Part shown: positions 54,885 to 63,554 of the stretch, piece by piece | How positions within the stretch are numbered: the stretch's first letter is position 1 | Layout of the letters: the number at the start of each line of letters is the position of its first letter | DNA from: JABDMH01 sp965223105 | GTDB taxonomy: Bacteria; Bacteroidota; Bacteroidia; Chitinophagales; Saprospiraceae | Reading direction: 5' to 3' | Assembly (NCBI GenBank): GCA_965223105.1 | Contig: OZ244987.1 | Coordinates: 2,728,001 to 2,792,000, forward strand | DNA length: 64,000 nt | The notes under the pieces: model-generated | Told to the model about the DNA's origin: nothing | Database searches by the model: none | The model's input: only the letters and a program-made list of their open reading frames with translations | Made by a program: the position numbers and the translations under genes

Positions 54885-56129
54885 CTATTCTTCCCACGTG
54901 GGTCTCGATATTCCATTGAGATCCCAGACTACCGTTCCATCACGCATTGTGAGCTCACAAACGAGTTTGCGATCACCCTTATAAGCCCATCCCCTAACAT
55001 CGATAAAACCAAAGTCACCCTCCACCAATCGAAGGATGGCCAAATCAGCTCCTGCTCCTATGTCTAAATTTCCAAGTTCTGGTCTCTTGATAACCTGGGC
55101 TGGATTCCAAGTACTTTTAGCTACCACCTCAGGTATGGTTAAGCCGATGTTTAATAACTTCGACATAACATTGATCATAGACTTCATACCTCCATTCATG
55201 CTGCCGGTATGTAAATCGGTACTTATGGTGTTAGGTTTTAGTCCTTGTCGGATTGCAGGAACAGCTTGGTCAAAAACGAAACTCCCACCTCCGTGACCAA
55301 CATCGAAAATGATACCCCTCTCTTGTGCCTTGAGTACAAAAGGTCTCAGCTTTCTTTGTTCATCTACAATGGGTATACGATTGCGTACACTGGCATAGGT
55401 GTGGGTAAAAATATCTCCCGGTCGTAATTTCTCAAAAAACAATGTTTCCAATGAGAGCAGGGTTTCATGACCGCCAAAATCAACCATAACGGGAATGTCT
55501 GCCAAGGTACCTGCCTCTACTGCCCTTTCGACAGGAGTCCATTCCGGTCCATAATAGTGGGCGACCTTAATACCTACAATGTCTTCAGGATAGGCCTTAG
55601 CTTCCATTGCCGTTAACTTTGGATCCATGTCAGCTAGATTTTGCTCAATTGCGCCTCCGGCCATTCCAGATCCCACAATATTGAGAAAACTCAACACTCT
55701 CGTTTTAGCTCGATCAATGGTCTGTCTCTTAAAAGTCTTAAAATTCCTCCATCCAGCACCGCCAACATCAACAATGGTCGTTACACCGGCTCGAAAAGTA
55801 AATCCATCAGGCGGTAAGGCTGAATAACTGTTGCTTAGGTAGGCATCTTCTACCGTACCGTGAAAATTATGAGAGTGAATGTCAATGAGTCCAGGCACAA
55901 CGATTAAGCCTGAAGCATCAATGGTTTGAAAGAAATTACCGGTTAAATTTTCGCCAACTTGATGAATCTTGCCATCGTGAACCGCAACATCCATTACGCC
56001 GTCGATTTCATTCTTAGCATCGATTACCCGACCTCCGCGAATCAGTAAATCGACCTGTTGCTGAGCATTGCACAATTTGAATGCACCAAGGAACGCTGTG
56101 AAATATAAAAGCAATAAAATCCGAGTCAT
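54885..56129 (-). CDS. Exported deacetylase/dihydroorotase-like metallohydrolase
   Basis: A 414-residue amidohydrolase-superfamily enzyme. The signal peptide ends around residue 22 (KLCNAQ). The metal-binding HxH lies in LIDIHSHNFHG, a carboxylated-lysine candidate is in IVGIKVAHYYG, and further ligands are in DFGGHE, FTHTYAS and DLHTG. The closest cytosolic relatives are dihydroorotase-like deacetylases that accompany DgaE-type enzymes, which agrees with the SelA/DgaE-like gene in this cluster. It ends with the small beta-sandwich that frames amidohydrolases. It follows the SMP-30 gene by 11 bases, so both are on one transcript. Confidence 0.88.
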   Translation of the reverse strand: MTRILLLLYFTAFLGAFKLCNAQQQVDLLIRGGRVIDAKNEIDGVMDVAVHDGKIHQVGENLTGNFFQTIDASGLIVVPGLIDIHSHNFHGTVEDAYLSNSYSALPPDGFTFRAGVTTIVDVGGAGWRNFKTFKRQTIDRAKTRVLSFLNIVGSGMAGGAIEQNLADMDPKLTAMEAKAYPEDIVGIKVAHYYGPEWTPVERAVEAGTLADIPVMVDFGGHETLLSLETLFFEKLRPGDIFTHTYASVRNRIPIVDEQRKLRPFVLKAQERGIIFDVGHGGGSFVFDQAVPAIRQGLKPNTISTDLHTGSMNGGMKSMINVMSKLLNIGLTIPEVVAKSTWNPAQVIKRPELGNLDIGAGADLAILRLVEGDFGFIDVRGWAYKGDRKLVCELTMRDGTVVWDLNGISRPTWEE

Positions 56130-56140
56130 TAGAAGTTATT

Positions 56141-57073
56141 TTAATTCATTTTTCTATGAAGAAGTACCCAGGAGCGGCCTGGATATTCTGATTGAAAATA
56201 CTCAAAATTTCCCCTGTCCTGCAAGGTCACATAACAAGTCCTCCCATCTTTTCCTCCAAAAGCTATATTTGAAGGCTTTTGTCCTTTTAAGACCACTTCT
56301 CTTATCAATTGACCACCAGGGCTGAGTATGGCAACTGTACCCTTACCATGGCGAGTTATATAGAGGTTTCCTACACTGTCGCATCTCATACCATCCATGC
56401 CGTAATCTTCAAATCTGTGTAAGAGTCTCTTACCCGTGATCCCAAAGTCTGGATCAAGGTCGTAAGCCCAAACGTTGCGTTGCACACTTTCATTGACATA
56501 TAGTGTACGGTTGTCGGGACTGATTTCAATGCCGTTGGTGGTACCCATGTTACTTTCTAACAACTTGGTTGAGCCGTCTTTGTTGATTCGCCAGAGATTG
56601 CCCGTACTCTCTTGCCAATTGGGATCGCTGGCGAAAAGGGTGCCTGAATCTGAGATGGCTAGATCATTGGGTTGATTCATGTCACCGTTATGGGCAAATA
56701 CCTGAATGGTCCTATCATCTTTAAGGATCCGTAGCACATTGTGACCCGTATAATCAGCGATAAAGAGATCTCCGTCAGGGCCCACACGTATACCATTACC
56801 TGTACTTCCTGATGGCAAGTCCACAAAAAGAGAAGCTGTGCCTTCTCTTGAAACTTTGCCGATCGTACCTTCCCTTGCAAAATTTACAGCATAGATGTTT
56901 CCATCCATATCGACAGCCGGTCCCTCAATCCCTGAGGTAAATAGGCCTTCCACGGTGAAGTCGTTAGCCTGGTATACGCCCATAGGTGTCTCAGATTCAG
57001 CCGTCGCAACCTTTTGCCTGTGCTGGCATGAAGTAAAAACTATACAAAAGATCAAAGTGATTACCTGCCTCAT
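56141..57073 (-). CDS. SMP-30/gluconolactonase-like lipoprotein
   Basis: A 310-residue lipoprotein (lipobox FTSC, Cys16) with a six-bladed beta-propeller. Repeats such as GIEGPAVDMDGNIYAVN, GIRVGPDGDLFIADYTG, NDLAISDSGTLFASD and GIEISPDNRTLYVNES contain the acidic and asparagine residues that bind the catalytic divalent cation in SMP-30 lactonases. The role is probably hydrolysis of a sugar lactone on the periplasmic face. It is the first gene of the exported cluster and, by its lipid anchor, could hold the pathway at a membrane. Confidence 0.9.
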   Translation of the reverse strand: MRQVITLIFCIVFTSCQHRQKVATAESETPMGVYQANDFTVEGLFTSGIEGPAVDMDGNIYAVNFAREGTIGKVSREGTASLFVDLPSGSTGNGIRVGPDGDLFIADYTGHNVLRILKDDRTIQVFAHNGDMNQPNDLAISDSGTLFASDPNWQESTGNLWRINKDGSTKLLESNMGTTNGIEISPDNRTLYVNESVQRNVWAYDLDPDFGITGKRLLHRFEDYGMDGMRCDSVGNLYITRHGKGTVAILSPGGQLIREVVLKGQKPSNIAFGGKDGRTCYVTLQDRGNFEYFQSEYPGRSWVLLHRKMN

Positions 57074-57223
57074 ACTATATTTTAGACTTTGCGCTTAAAA
57101 TACGTATTTTGGCTAGTACTAGATACCCGTCTTAGCATCCAAAAAAAATCATAGAAGCCATCTGCTGATGATTAGGCGACAAAATTTGTATTAACCACCC
57201 AATAATTTACGAACTTGCCCCAA

Positions 57224-58213
57224 ATGCATCATCTATCCATTCGATTTGTAGCAATCTTTATTACATTATTTCAGCTCCTCATTACGTATGCTCAGAAGCC
57301 CTTTTTTGCCTCTGATCAGAGAGTTTTCACCACGGGAATTCTAAGTGAGCTCAATGCGGCTTATATGGGCCTCACCGACCATACTTACATCGGTGTCGAA
57401 GGATCATATGATTGGTCTGGTTTTGAAGGCAATCCTCAAACGGGGGTGCTGTTTGGCAGCAGTCAGATTGGACAAAGCAATTCTTTTGGAGGTGCAGGAC
57501 TAAAACTCGATAAGATTGCTGCTTTCAAACGAACGCAATTCAATCTGGCTTATGCCTACAACGCCACATTATCAGACAACTATGGTTATAAGCCCATTCG
57601 TTTGCTCATTGGAATGCAACCTCATATTGATTTTTTCCGCAGCAATTACGACGGCGTATTCGAAGAACTTTATCCAATGGCAGTTCCTCCAGAGGGACTA
57701 GATCAAACAACTTTCGGGTTTAATGCCGGCTTTTTTCTTACCAATCGAGGTTTCGACAACGAAGAGGAAAATACCTGGCATGCAGGATTGAGTACTCGGA
57801 TGTCAGGACTACGGCTGACCAATCAGCAAGACGGAGTTACGGACATTAGACATCGGGAACTTATTTTTGTTGGCGGCCTTCGACAAAATGTCAACTATGA
57901 AGATCTTTATTTTCTTACCACGGGTTTTGTAACCCATTCGGAAGCAGGCCTGGATCTTGCGGTGCTAATTAACCTGGAGAAACACAATCCGGAACGAGTC
58001 AACGCCAAAGGTGGCTGGGCTGGAATAGGGTTTAAGACCAATACACAGTCCTTGATTGGAGCAAAGCAACTATTGGTGCAAGGTGGTCTCATCCGCTATC
58101 TAATTGAAGGTGAAAAAAAGTTGCTGCGGATGGGTGCTTTTGTGGAGACTGATCTGGGACCCTATACCCTGTTGGGAAGCCGCTTTGGGTTGATTGCAAT
58201 ATATCAAGACTGA
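57224..58213 (+). CDS. PorP/SprF family type IX secretion membrane protein
   Basis: A 329-residue outer-membrane beta-barrel protein of the PorP/SprF family. A signal peptide (cut near TYAQ, about residue 23) is followed by the family opening with LSELNAAYMGL, where the usual NPAxxG is replaced, and amphipathic beta strands with terminal aromatic residues (GLKLDKIAAF, RTQFNLAYAYNA, RLLIGMQPHIDFF, GAFVETDLGPYTLLG). PorP/SprF proteins help T9SS export or tether specific cargo, usually type B proteins. A TTG at 57215 is an alternative start. TTTG at 57185-57188 with a TA at 57208 is a weak promoter. The adhesin gene follows after 42 bases. Confidence 0.85.
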   Translation: MHHLSIRFVAIFITLFQLLITYAQKPFFASDQRVFTTGILSELNAAYMGLTDHTYIGVEGSYDWSGFEGNPQTGVLFGSSQIGQSNSFGGAGLKLDKIAAFKRTQFNLAYAYNATLSDNYGYKPIRLLIGMQPHIDFFRSNYDGVFEELYPMAVPPEGLDQTTFGFNAGFFLTNRGFDNEEENTWHAGLSTRMSGLRLTNQQDGVTDIRHRELIFVGGLRQNVNYEDLYFLTTGFVTHSEAGLDLAVLINLEKHNPERVNAKGGWAGIGFKTNTQSLIGAKQLLVQGGLIRYLIEGEKKLLRMGAFVETDLGPYTLLGSRFGLIAIYQD

Positions 58214-58255
58214 CTATTTCATAACATTAGGAAATCAATTGAATCAATTAAAGAG

Positions 58256-60055
58256 ATGAAACAACTCGTTTGCTACTTTTTATGCTTCCTCCTATGGGGA
58301 GGCTTCAGTGAGGTCTCGGCACAGGTGCCTCAGTCTATCATGATTCAAGGCTTAGCACAAGATGCAGAAGGAAATCCACTTACCAATCAGGAGGTTAGTG
58401 TTTCAGTCTCTTTGAATGGTGTCACTTTAGATCACGACCCCCTGGCTCTGACCAGTAATGCCGGAGTGTTTAGAATCGAGGTCTCAGCGATAGATCTTGT
58501 CGATCTCTTGCGTGCTGGCGAAGCTTTTCTAGATGTGGAAGTCGAGGGCATTCCACTATCAACCCCCTTATTATCCGTTCCCTATGCTTTGATCGCTGAA
58601 GAAGTAGTGAATGACGCGGTTGAGGACGATGATGCCGATCCAACGAATGAATTCCAAACTTTGGAATTCAGTGATGGTTTGCTAAAGATCTCGGATGGAA
58701 ATGAAATTTCAATCCCGACCGGCAGTACTGATGCTGATGCCGATCCCACCAATGAGCTTCAGACCCTCGAGTTTAGCGACGGTGTTTTGAAAATTTCCGA
58801 TGGTAATGAAGTAATCATCCCAACCAGTGGCGAGGATGCCGATGCCGATCCTACCAATGAGCTTCAGACCCTGGAGTTTAGCGATGGTCTTTTGAAAATT
58901 TCCGATGGTAATGAGGTAAACATCACCACCGGTGGCGAGGATGCCGATGCTGATCCCACCAATGAGTTACAGACTCTGAGCTATGAAGATGGAATACTCT
59001 CTATATCTGATGGTAACGACATTGCTATTCCCACAGGAGGTACCGACGCAGATGCTGATCCTTTTAACGAACTGCAGAATTTGTCAAAGGAGGGCAACCT
59101 AATTATCCTTGATCAGGATGGTGGAAGTGTCGTTGATGAGATAGATGATGCTGATGCCGACCCCACCAATGAATTACAAGAGCTTTTGATCAATGGGAAT
59201 AGTCTCAGTATTGTACCGCCGGGTCAGGGCGATCTTTCGGTCTCTTTGCCCATGGGTGGAGGCAACTCTCCTTGGGAAGTGAATGGTGATGATATCTCCT
59301 ATTCTGATGGCCAAGTGATTGTCAAGCATGGTGGTAGTACTAGTGTAATTATGGACGCAGATAATCGCAATGGAGCTATTGAGGTATTTGATGAGGACAA
59401 CGAAAAGAAAGTAGAACTAATCGCCAACGGTAGCAGAGATGATCCCCAGGGACCATTCGGATACTTGGAATTGTATGGCCCAAATGGTAACTCCAATGTC
59501 ATTTTGGGTTTTGTTGGCACCCAAACTGAGCAGGATAGAGGTGGTCTGGGTCTGTACAATGAGGGCGACCAGGCCTGGTGGTTTGGCATCGGATCTCAGA
59601 GTGATCCAGATCTCAGTCTGTATTATCTCAACGGCAACAGTTTTACCCGGGTGGGTGAGTTCTCCCGAACAAATGGTCAGTATTCTTCACTCTCTGACCT
59701 AAAGGCTAAAAGAAACATTGCCACCTTACCGAGCATTTTGACTAGGGTGATGGCACTGCGCCCGGTAACTTACCGATTCAGACACGATCTACTCCAGCAA
59801 AATGAAATGGGATTTATCGCTCAAGAAGTTCAAGAGCTTTTTCCTGAACTCGTGCACGATATGGACGGCCGGTTAACGCTAAATTATTCTGGCTTTTCCG
59901 TTTTAGCCATTAAGTCAATCCAAGAATTGACGGAGCAAAGAGAGATCCTACAAGGTCAAATAGATCTACAGGCACAAACACTGAAGGAACAAGCTGACCT
60001 TCTGAAGGACCTTCAACAAAGGCTAATGGTACTGGAGCAAAAAAGGGAGCCATGA
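58256..60055 (+). CDS. Repeat adhesin with C-terminal S74 intramolecular chaperone
   Basis: A 599-residue secreted protein. A signal peptide (cut near VSAQ) is followed by a small N-terminal beta domain (to about 120) found in many Bacteroidota proteins, and by six acidic repeats of about 35 residues (124 to about 308). A beta-helical or tail-fibre-like segment comes next (about 320-478), then the peptidase S74 chaperone domain. The self-cleavage dyad is Ser480 and Lys485 in SDLKAKRNI; the family blocks RPVTYRFR, GFIAQEVQELFPELV and the coiled coil (about 555-598) follow. S74 domains trimerise tail spikes and then cut themselves off. The next gene starts in the stop (ATGA). Confidence 0.88.
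   Translation: MKQLVCYFLCFLLWGGFSEVSAQVPQSIMIQGLAQDAEGNPLTNQEVSVSVSLNGVTLDHDPLALTSNAGVFRIEVSAIDLVDLLRAGEAFLDVEVEGIPLSTPLLSVPYALIAEEVVNDAVEDDDADPTNEFQTLEFSDGLLKISDGNEISIPTGSTDADADPTNELQTLEFSDGVLKISDGNEVIIPTSGEDADADPTNELQTLEFSDGLLKISDGNEVNITTGGEDADADPTNELQTLSYEDGILSISDGNDIAIPTGGTDADADPFNELQNLSKEGNLIILDQDGGSVVDEIDDADADPTNELQELLINGNSLSIVPPGQGDLSVSLPMGGGNSPWEVNGDDISYSDGQVIVKHGGSTSVIMDADNRNGAIEVFDEDNEKKVELIANGSRDDPQGPFGYLELYGPNGNSNVILGFVGTQTEQDRGGLGLYNEGDQAWWFGIGSQSDPDLSLYYLNGNSFTRVGEFSRTNGQYSSLSDLKAKRNIATLPSILTRVMALRPVTYRFRHDLLQQNEMGFIAQEVQELFPELVHDMDGRLTLNYSGFSVLAIKSIQELTEQREILQGQIDLQAQTLKEQADLLKDLQQRLMVLEQKREP
58625..59179 (+). repeat. Tandem 105-base repeats coding for DADADPTNELQ units
   Basis: Four full copies of a 35-codon unit (residues 124-158, 159-193, 194-228, 229-263), then one shortened to 33 codons and one partial copy starting near 298. 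Copies 2 and 3 are nearly identical at the DNA level, copies 1 and 4 less so. Each unit has the acidic DADADPTNE head, probably a calcium-type loop, and an FSDGxLKISDGNEV strand pair. Confidence 0.9.
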
Positions 60056-60606
60056 GAATCTTATTTTTATTGATTTTTGTTGGGTTACCCGGCATAGTTT
60101 CCAGTCAGGAGCATACACCATTTCTTATCTCCAGTGGAGGAGACTCGCGAACTGCCGGGTTCTTGAGTGTTCACCTTGCCATAGGAGAAACTGTGGTGGT
60201 ATCAACTGAGGATGGTCTTTCGATCGGTCTTGGATTTCTCCATGCATTGAGTCGCGCCGAGCCTTGTTTTCCCGATGATCTAGCATGTATTTGCGAACGT
60301 AATCCGACCAATCCAATCTGTAATGATCAAGTAGGACTCGATTCATACAATTTTCTACTTGACATGGAGAATACGCAAATTCCACCTCCAACCCTTTCTA
60401 TCGCTGGAGAATTCGACTTAACTGTCTTCAATCGTTGGGGCAAGATGGAATTCAGCAGTTTGATAGAAGGCCTTAGCATTTCCAATTGGAATGGTGTCGA
60501 TCAGGACGGTGAATTACTGCCCAACGGAGTTTATTACTATGTACTTGAACATGAAGGTTGCTCTGAAGGGAAATGCAAAGGCAGCATCACCATTCTGCGG
60601 GAGTGA
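60052..60606 (+). CDS. Small secreted protein with shortened CHU_C-like (T9SS type B) C terminus
   Basis: A 184-residue protein. After the signal peptide (cut near VSSQ) comes the segment FLISSGGDSRTAGFLSVHLAIGE, a short module often found at the start of Bacteroidota T9SS cargo. A cysteine-rich linker (CFPDDLACICERNPTNPIC) follows. The C-terminal 75 residues match the second half of the CHU_C module: LTVFNRWGKMEF, WNGVDQDG, LPNGVYYYVLEHEG and a last ITILRE strand, while the usual FTPNGDGxND start is absent. It overlaps the adhesin gene by four bases and probably acts with it and the PorP/SprF protein. Confidence 0.8.
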   Translation: MRILFLLIFVGLPGIVSSQEHTPFLISSGGDSRTAGFLSVHLAIGETVVVSTEDGLSIGLGFLHALSRAEPCFPDDLACICERNPTNPICNDQVGLDSYNFLLDMENTQIPPPTLSIAGEFDLTVFNRWGKMEFSSLIEGLSISNWNGVDQDGELLPNGVYYYVLEHEGCSEGKCKGSITILRE

Positions 60607-60770
60607 GAAAGCGAAGGGAAAATCACCCTAAGAAAAATGAGCCGATTCTACTTCAAGAATTGCTCGTTATTTTGCCATTTGATGGAACCGTGGTTTCAAA
60701 CATCTTTTGCCGATGGATCAACATTAGAAGATAATTGCTATTAGGAGATTTCTCAAGAAACCAGATGCCC

Positions 60771-61424
60771 TCAACGGTCAAAATGTCTATCAACAAATTG
60801 GTTTAGTGTATTCCTATGCACATGATGTGGACCATCGAAGACGTGAAATTTTACATTGAGTTGACTATCAACAACTTTCTGCTTTTCAACATCAAGTCGT
60901 TCTGATGTAATAAATTCATCCTGAAGGCCATGAAAGTAATGAATGGTAATCTGGCGCAGATATGATCTTAGAGATGAATAATTTAGATCAGGGGGGAAAG
61001 TGCCTGCCCACAACAACAGATGACGTGCATCTGGACGAAATCGGTCTAGATACCTTAATATGGTAGCCACGCCTTGTGAAAAACCCAACATGACCCATGA
61101 TACCTGGGAAGCCTGCTGTAGTACTGAGTTGTAAAGTTGATGTAAGAAACGTGTATGATCATCAATCTCATCAAGCCGATCTTTGCTCGTCATCCAGGAT
61201 GCCACTACCTCTCCATGAAAACCATTCCAATAAAACCTCGAGAGGCCCTCTGGTGCTATGACGTAGTGCCGGCTGGGATCCAGATCTGAAAACCGTCGGA
61301 TAAACGTATCTGCGGCTTGACCATATCCATGACATATCAACCATGCATATTTGGTTTTTGCCGACAGATGACCGTGTGTATAGTAATGGGCTGTTTTGCT
61401 GAATTTGAGTTTGTGATGTTGCAA
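60771..61424 (-). CDS. Alpha/beta hydrolase, phospholipase/carboxylesterase-like
   Basis: A serine hydrolase of about 217 residues if started at TTG 61424. The frame stays open to 61640 but that part lies inside the upstream gene. The core starts with the oxyanion segment ICHGYGQ. The nucleophile elbow is GFSQG, and the acid and base are in GLQDEFI and GPHHVHRN. It has no signal peptide. The family takes small esters or lysophospholipids. In-frame ATGs at 61523 and 61514 would overlap the preceding gene by about 45 bases and add residues that do not look conserved, so the start is uncertain. Confidence 0.8.
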   Translation of the reverse strand: MQHHKLKFSKTAHYYTHGHLSAKTKYAWLICHGYGQAADTFIRRFSDLDPSRHYVIAPEGLSRFYWNGFHGEVVASWMTSKDRLDEIDDHTRFLHQLYNSVLQQASQVSWVMLGFSQGVATILRYLDRFRPDARHLLLWAGTFPPDLNYSSLRSYLRQITIHYFHGLQDEFITSERLDVEKQKVVDSQLNVKFHVFDGPHHVHRNTLNQFVDRHFDR

Positions 61425-61470
61425 GCTGGCTGCCGTGGTTACCTTGAATGATCTGGAACAATATTTTCTT

Positions 61471-62364
61471 TCATCTGCGATTACCCTTCGGCTTACCGAA
61501 AAGATCTCGTCCATTTTCATCATCGAGCACGGGGTGTTCTCGAGGAGGCACTGCAGAGCGTGTGTGGAATACTTTATCAATATACATCCAATTCCCATCC
61601 TGATCGAGCTGATAAGCACTGTAGCTGCCATCTGGGACAAAGGCCAGCTTTTGACTTGGATAGGGACTTTTCATCGGTATGAGATTATCGAAAATCAGAA
61701 GATCTAGATCTTTGTCATAGTTAAGTGTCGCTGTAACATCAGCGCTGTACTGAATGATGTGTCGATGTAGATTCTCCTGGTCTCGGTTTTCAAACACTGG
61801 TGCGCCAAAAAGCACTGTATCGCCAGCGAAGTGCATGATTTCAGCAACTTTTCTATTCTCAAACATTCTGTAGGCGTCATATCCAAAGAGGACATAGTAA
61901 AGCTTGCCCTCCTTGGAAAATGACTTCACATTATAATAGACTGCACCATACCAGTCATCCTTACCAAGAACATCCTTCCTTACATTACCCAATGCTCCCG
62001 ATCTATCCCTTAATACAATGGGATTTTGCTCATCTTCACGGCGTTGCAGGATGCCAAAATATTGGTAGTCATTCTCATTGATGTAAAGCTGGCCAGTAAA
62101 TATTCGGAAGCTAGAATCCGGTGCCATCAGTACTGAAATTCTCTTCAAAGCTAGAAATGGATATGCAAAAGATCCATCTTCTCTTAGTGTATTGGTGAGC
62201 ATACCGACCATCTCCTTAAATGCCTCTTGCCGTTGCTCTAAGGTATCGTTCAACATCAAGCGCTCTGAGATGCCGATAAGCTGCCTTTCGTTATCAGCAA
62301 AGAACTCTTGACTGGTCCCTAAGCTGCAAGCTAGTAATGCTGCGATGAAAAGTGCGAACTTCAT
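61471..62364 (-). CDS. Secreted protein of unknown function, conserved in Bacteroidota
   Basis: A 297-residue protein with a signal peptide (about 1-18, LACSLGTSQ). The mature part has a helical start (residues 20-65), a beta-rich middle with VYYNVKSFSKEGKLYYVLFGYDAY, and a C-terminal FVPDGSYSAYQLDQDGNWMYIDKVF block. I have seen this layout in conserved hypothetical exported proteins of Bacteroidota but know of no function. It lies between the VWA gene (95-base gap) and the esterase gene, all on the minus strand. The last 15 residues are charged and likely unstructured. Confidence 0.75.
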   Translation of the reverse strand: MKFALFIAALLACSLGTSQEFFADNERQLIGISERLMLNDTLEQRQEAFKEMVGMLTNTLREDGSFAYPFLALKRISVLMAPDSSFRIFTGQLYINENDYQYFGILQRREDEQNPIVLRDRSGALGNVRKDVLGKDDWYGAVYYNVKSFSKEGKLYYVLFGYDAYRMFENRKVAEIMHFAGDTVLFGAPVFENRDQENLHRHIIQYSADVTATLNYDKDLDLLIFDNLIPMKSPYPSQKLAFVPDGSYSAYQLDQDGNWMYIDKVFHTRSAVPPREHPVLDDENGRDLFGKPKGNRR

Positions 62365-62459
62365 TCCTGCGTGGTTAACCTTAAACTGCCAGATATATCA
62401 ACGCAAAAGACGAGCCAATAGGTATTTTGATCATATGAAGATCTGCCATCTGAATCTTC

Positions 62460-63554
62460 TCACCCTCGCTTCCGCTTTCCATCCTTATAATCCATGAAAA
62501 CGAATTCTCCCAAGCCTTCGAGATTGCTGTAAAAGGCCTTGCCGTTGTTGGCTTGTGTAAAGCGATCAACAAAATGTACCAAATATGGATCCCTCGCAAT
62601 CATGAAAGTAGTGATCGGTATATGCATCTTCCGGAAGCGACCTGCTAGGTTTAAGGTGCGGTTGATGATTTGCCTGTCGAGACCAAAGCTATTTTTGTAA
62701 TATTTCTTACCCTTCTTCATGCAAGTGGGCTTGCCATCCGTTATCATAAAGACCTGTTTGTTAGGATTTCGTCTCTTGCGTAGTATTTTCATCGCAAGCT
62801 CCAGTCCTGCAATGGTGTTGGTATGATAAGGTCCCACCTGCAAGTAAGGCAAATCCCGGATTTCCACCGGCCAAGCATCGTCGCCAAATACCAATATGTC
62901 TAAAGTGTCTTTTGGAAATCGAGTAGTGATATACTCTGAGAGGGCCATGGCCACTTTCTTTGCTGGCGTGATTCGGTCCTCGCCATAAAGAATCATACTA
63001 TGGGAGATGTCAATCATTAAGACTGTACTGACCTGGCTTTGGTAGTAAGTTTCACGTACTTCCAAATCTTCGGTTGACATCTTGAAATCATCGAGTCCGT
63101 GATTAATTTGAGCATTCTTCAGCGATTCTGACAGCGCCAAATGCTCTAGTTTATCACCAAACTGATAAGGTCTCAGATCGGCTGTATATTCATCTCCTTT
63201 CCCTGAAGTTGTTGTGCTATGATTGCCCCGTTTGGATTTTTGAATGGTACCGAAAATATCTTCTAACGCCTTTTGGCGCAGGGCAATCTCCATCTTTCGG
63301 GCAGGTCGTATGGCGCCATCCTGCTGATCTTGTCTCAGATAACCTTTGTCGATCAAGTCTTGAATGAAGTCGGCCATACCATATTCGGCATTGGTAAGGT
63401 CATATTCTTTGTCCAGTTCCGTCAACCATGCCAGGGCTTCGCTTACATCCCCTGAGGTATAGATCAGCAGATCCTGAAAAATCGAAAGCAGTCGTTCAAA
63501 TGGTGTTTGTCCACTTGAAACAGCTTCGTACATCCTAAATCTCCATCCGATCAT
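62460..63554 (-). CDS. VWA domain-containing protein
   Basis: A 364-residue protein. An N-terminal helical region (1 to about 110) is followed by a linker rich in S, T and G and a von Willebrand factor A domain (about 172-360). The MIDAS metal site is DISHS, with Asp182, Ser184 and Ser186, then a Thr/Asp pair in TPAKK and FMITDGKPT. Such cytoplasmic VWA proteins usually work with MoxR or Mg-chelatase-like AAA ATPases as co-chaperones; no ATPase gene is visible in this window and it may lie upstream. Its ATG directly abuts the TGA of the upstream gene; a second ATG at 63533 is possible. Confidence 0.88.
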   Translation of the reverse strand: MIGWRFRMYEAVSSGQTPFERLLSIFQDLLIYTSGDVSEALAWLTELDKEYDLTNAEYGMADFIQDLIDKGYLRQDQQDGAIRPARKMEIALRQKALEDIFGTIQKSKRGNHSTTTSGKGDEYTADLRPYQFGDKLEHLALSESLKNAQINHGLDDFKMSTEDLEVRETYYQSQVSTVLMIDISHSMILYGEDRITPAKKVAMALSEYITTRFPKDTLDILVFGDDAWPVEIRDLPYLQVGPYHTNTIAGLELAMKILRKRRNPNKQVFMITDGKPTCMKKGKKYYKNSFGLDRQIINRTLNLAGRFRKMHIPITTFMIARDPYLVHFVDRFTQANNGKAFYSNLEGLGEFVFMDYKDGKRKRG

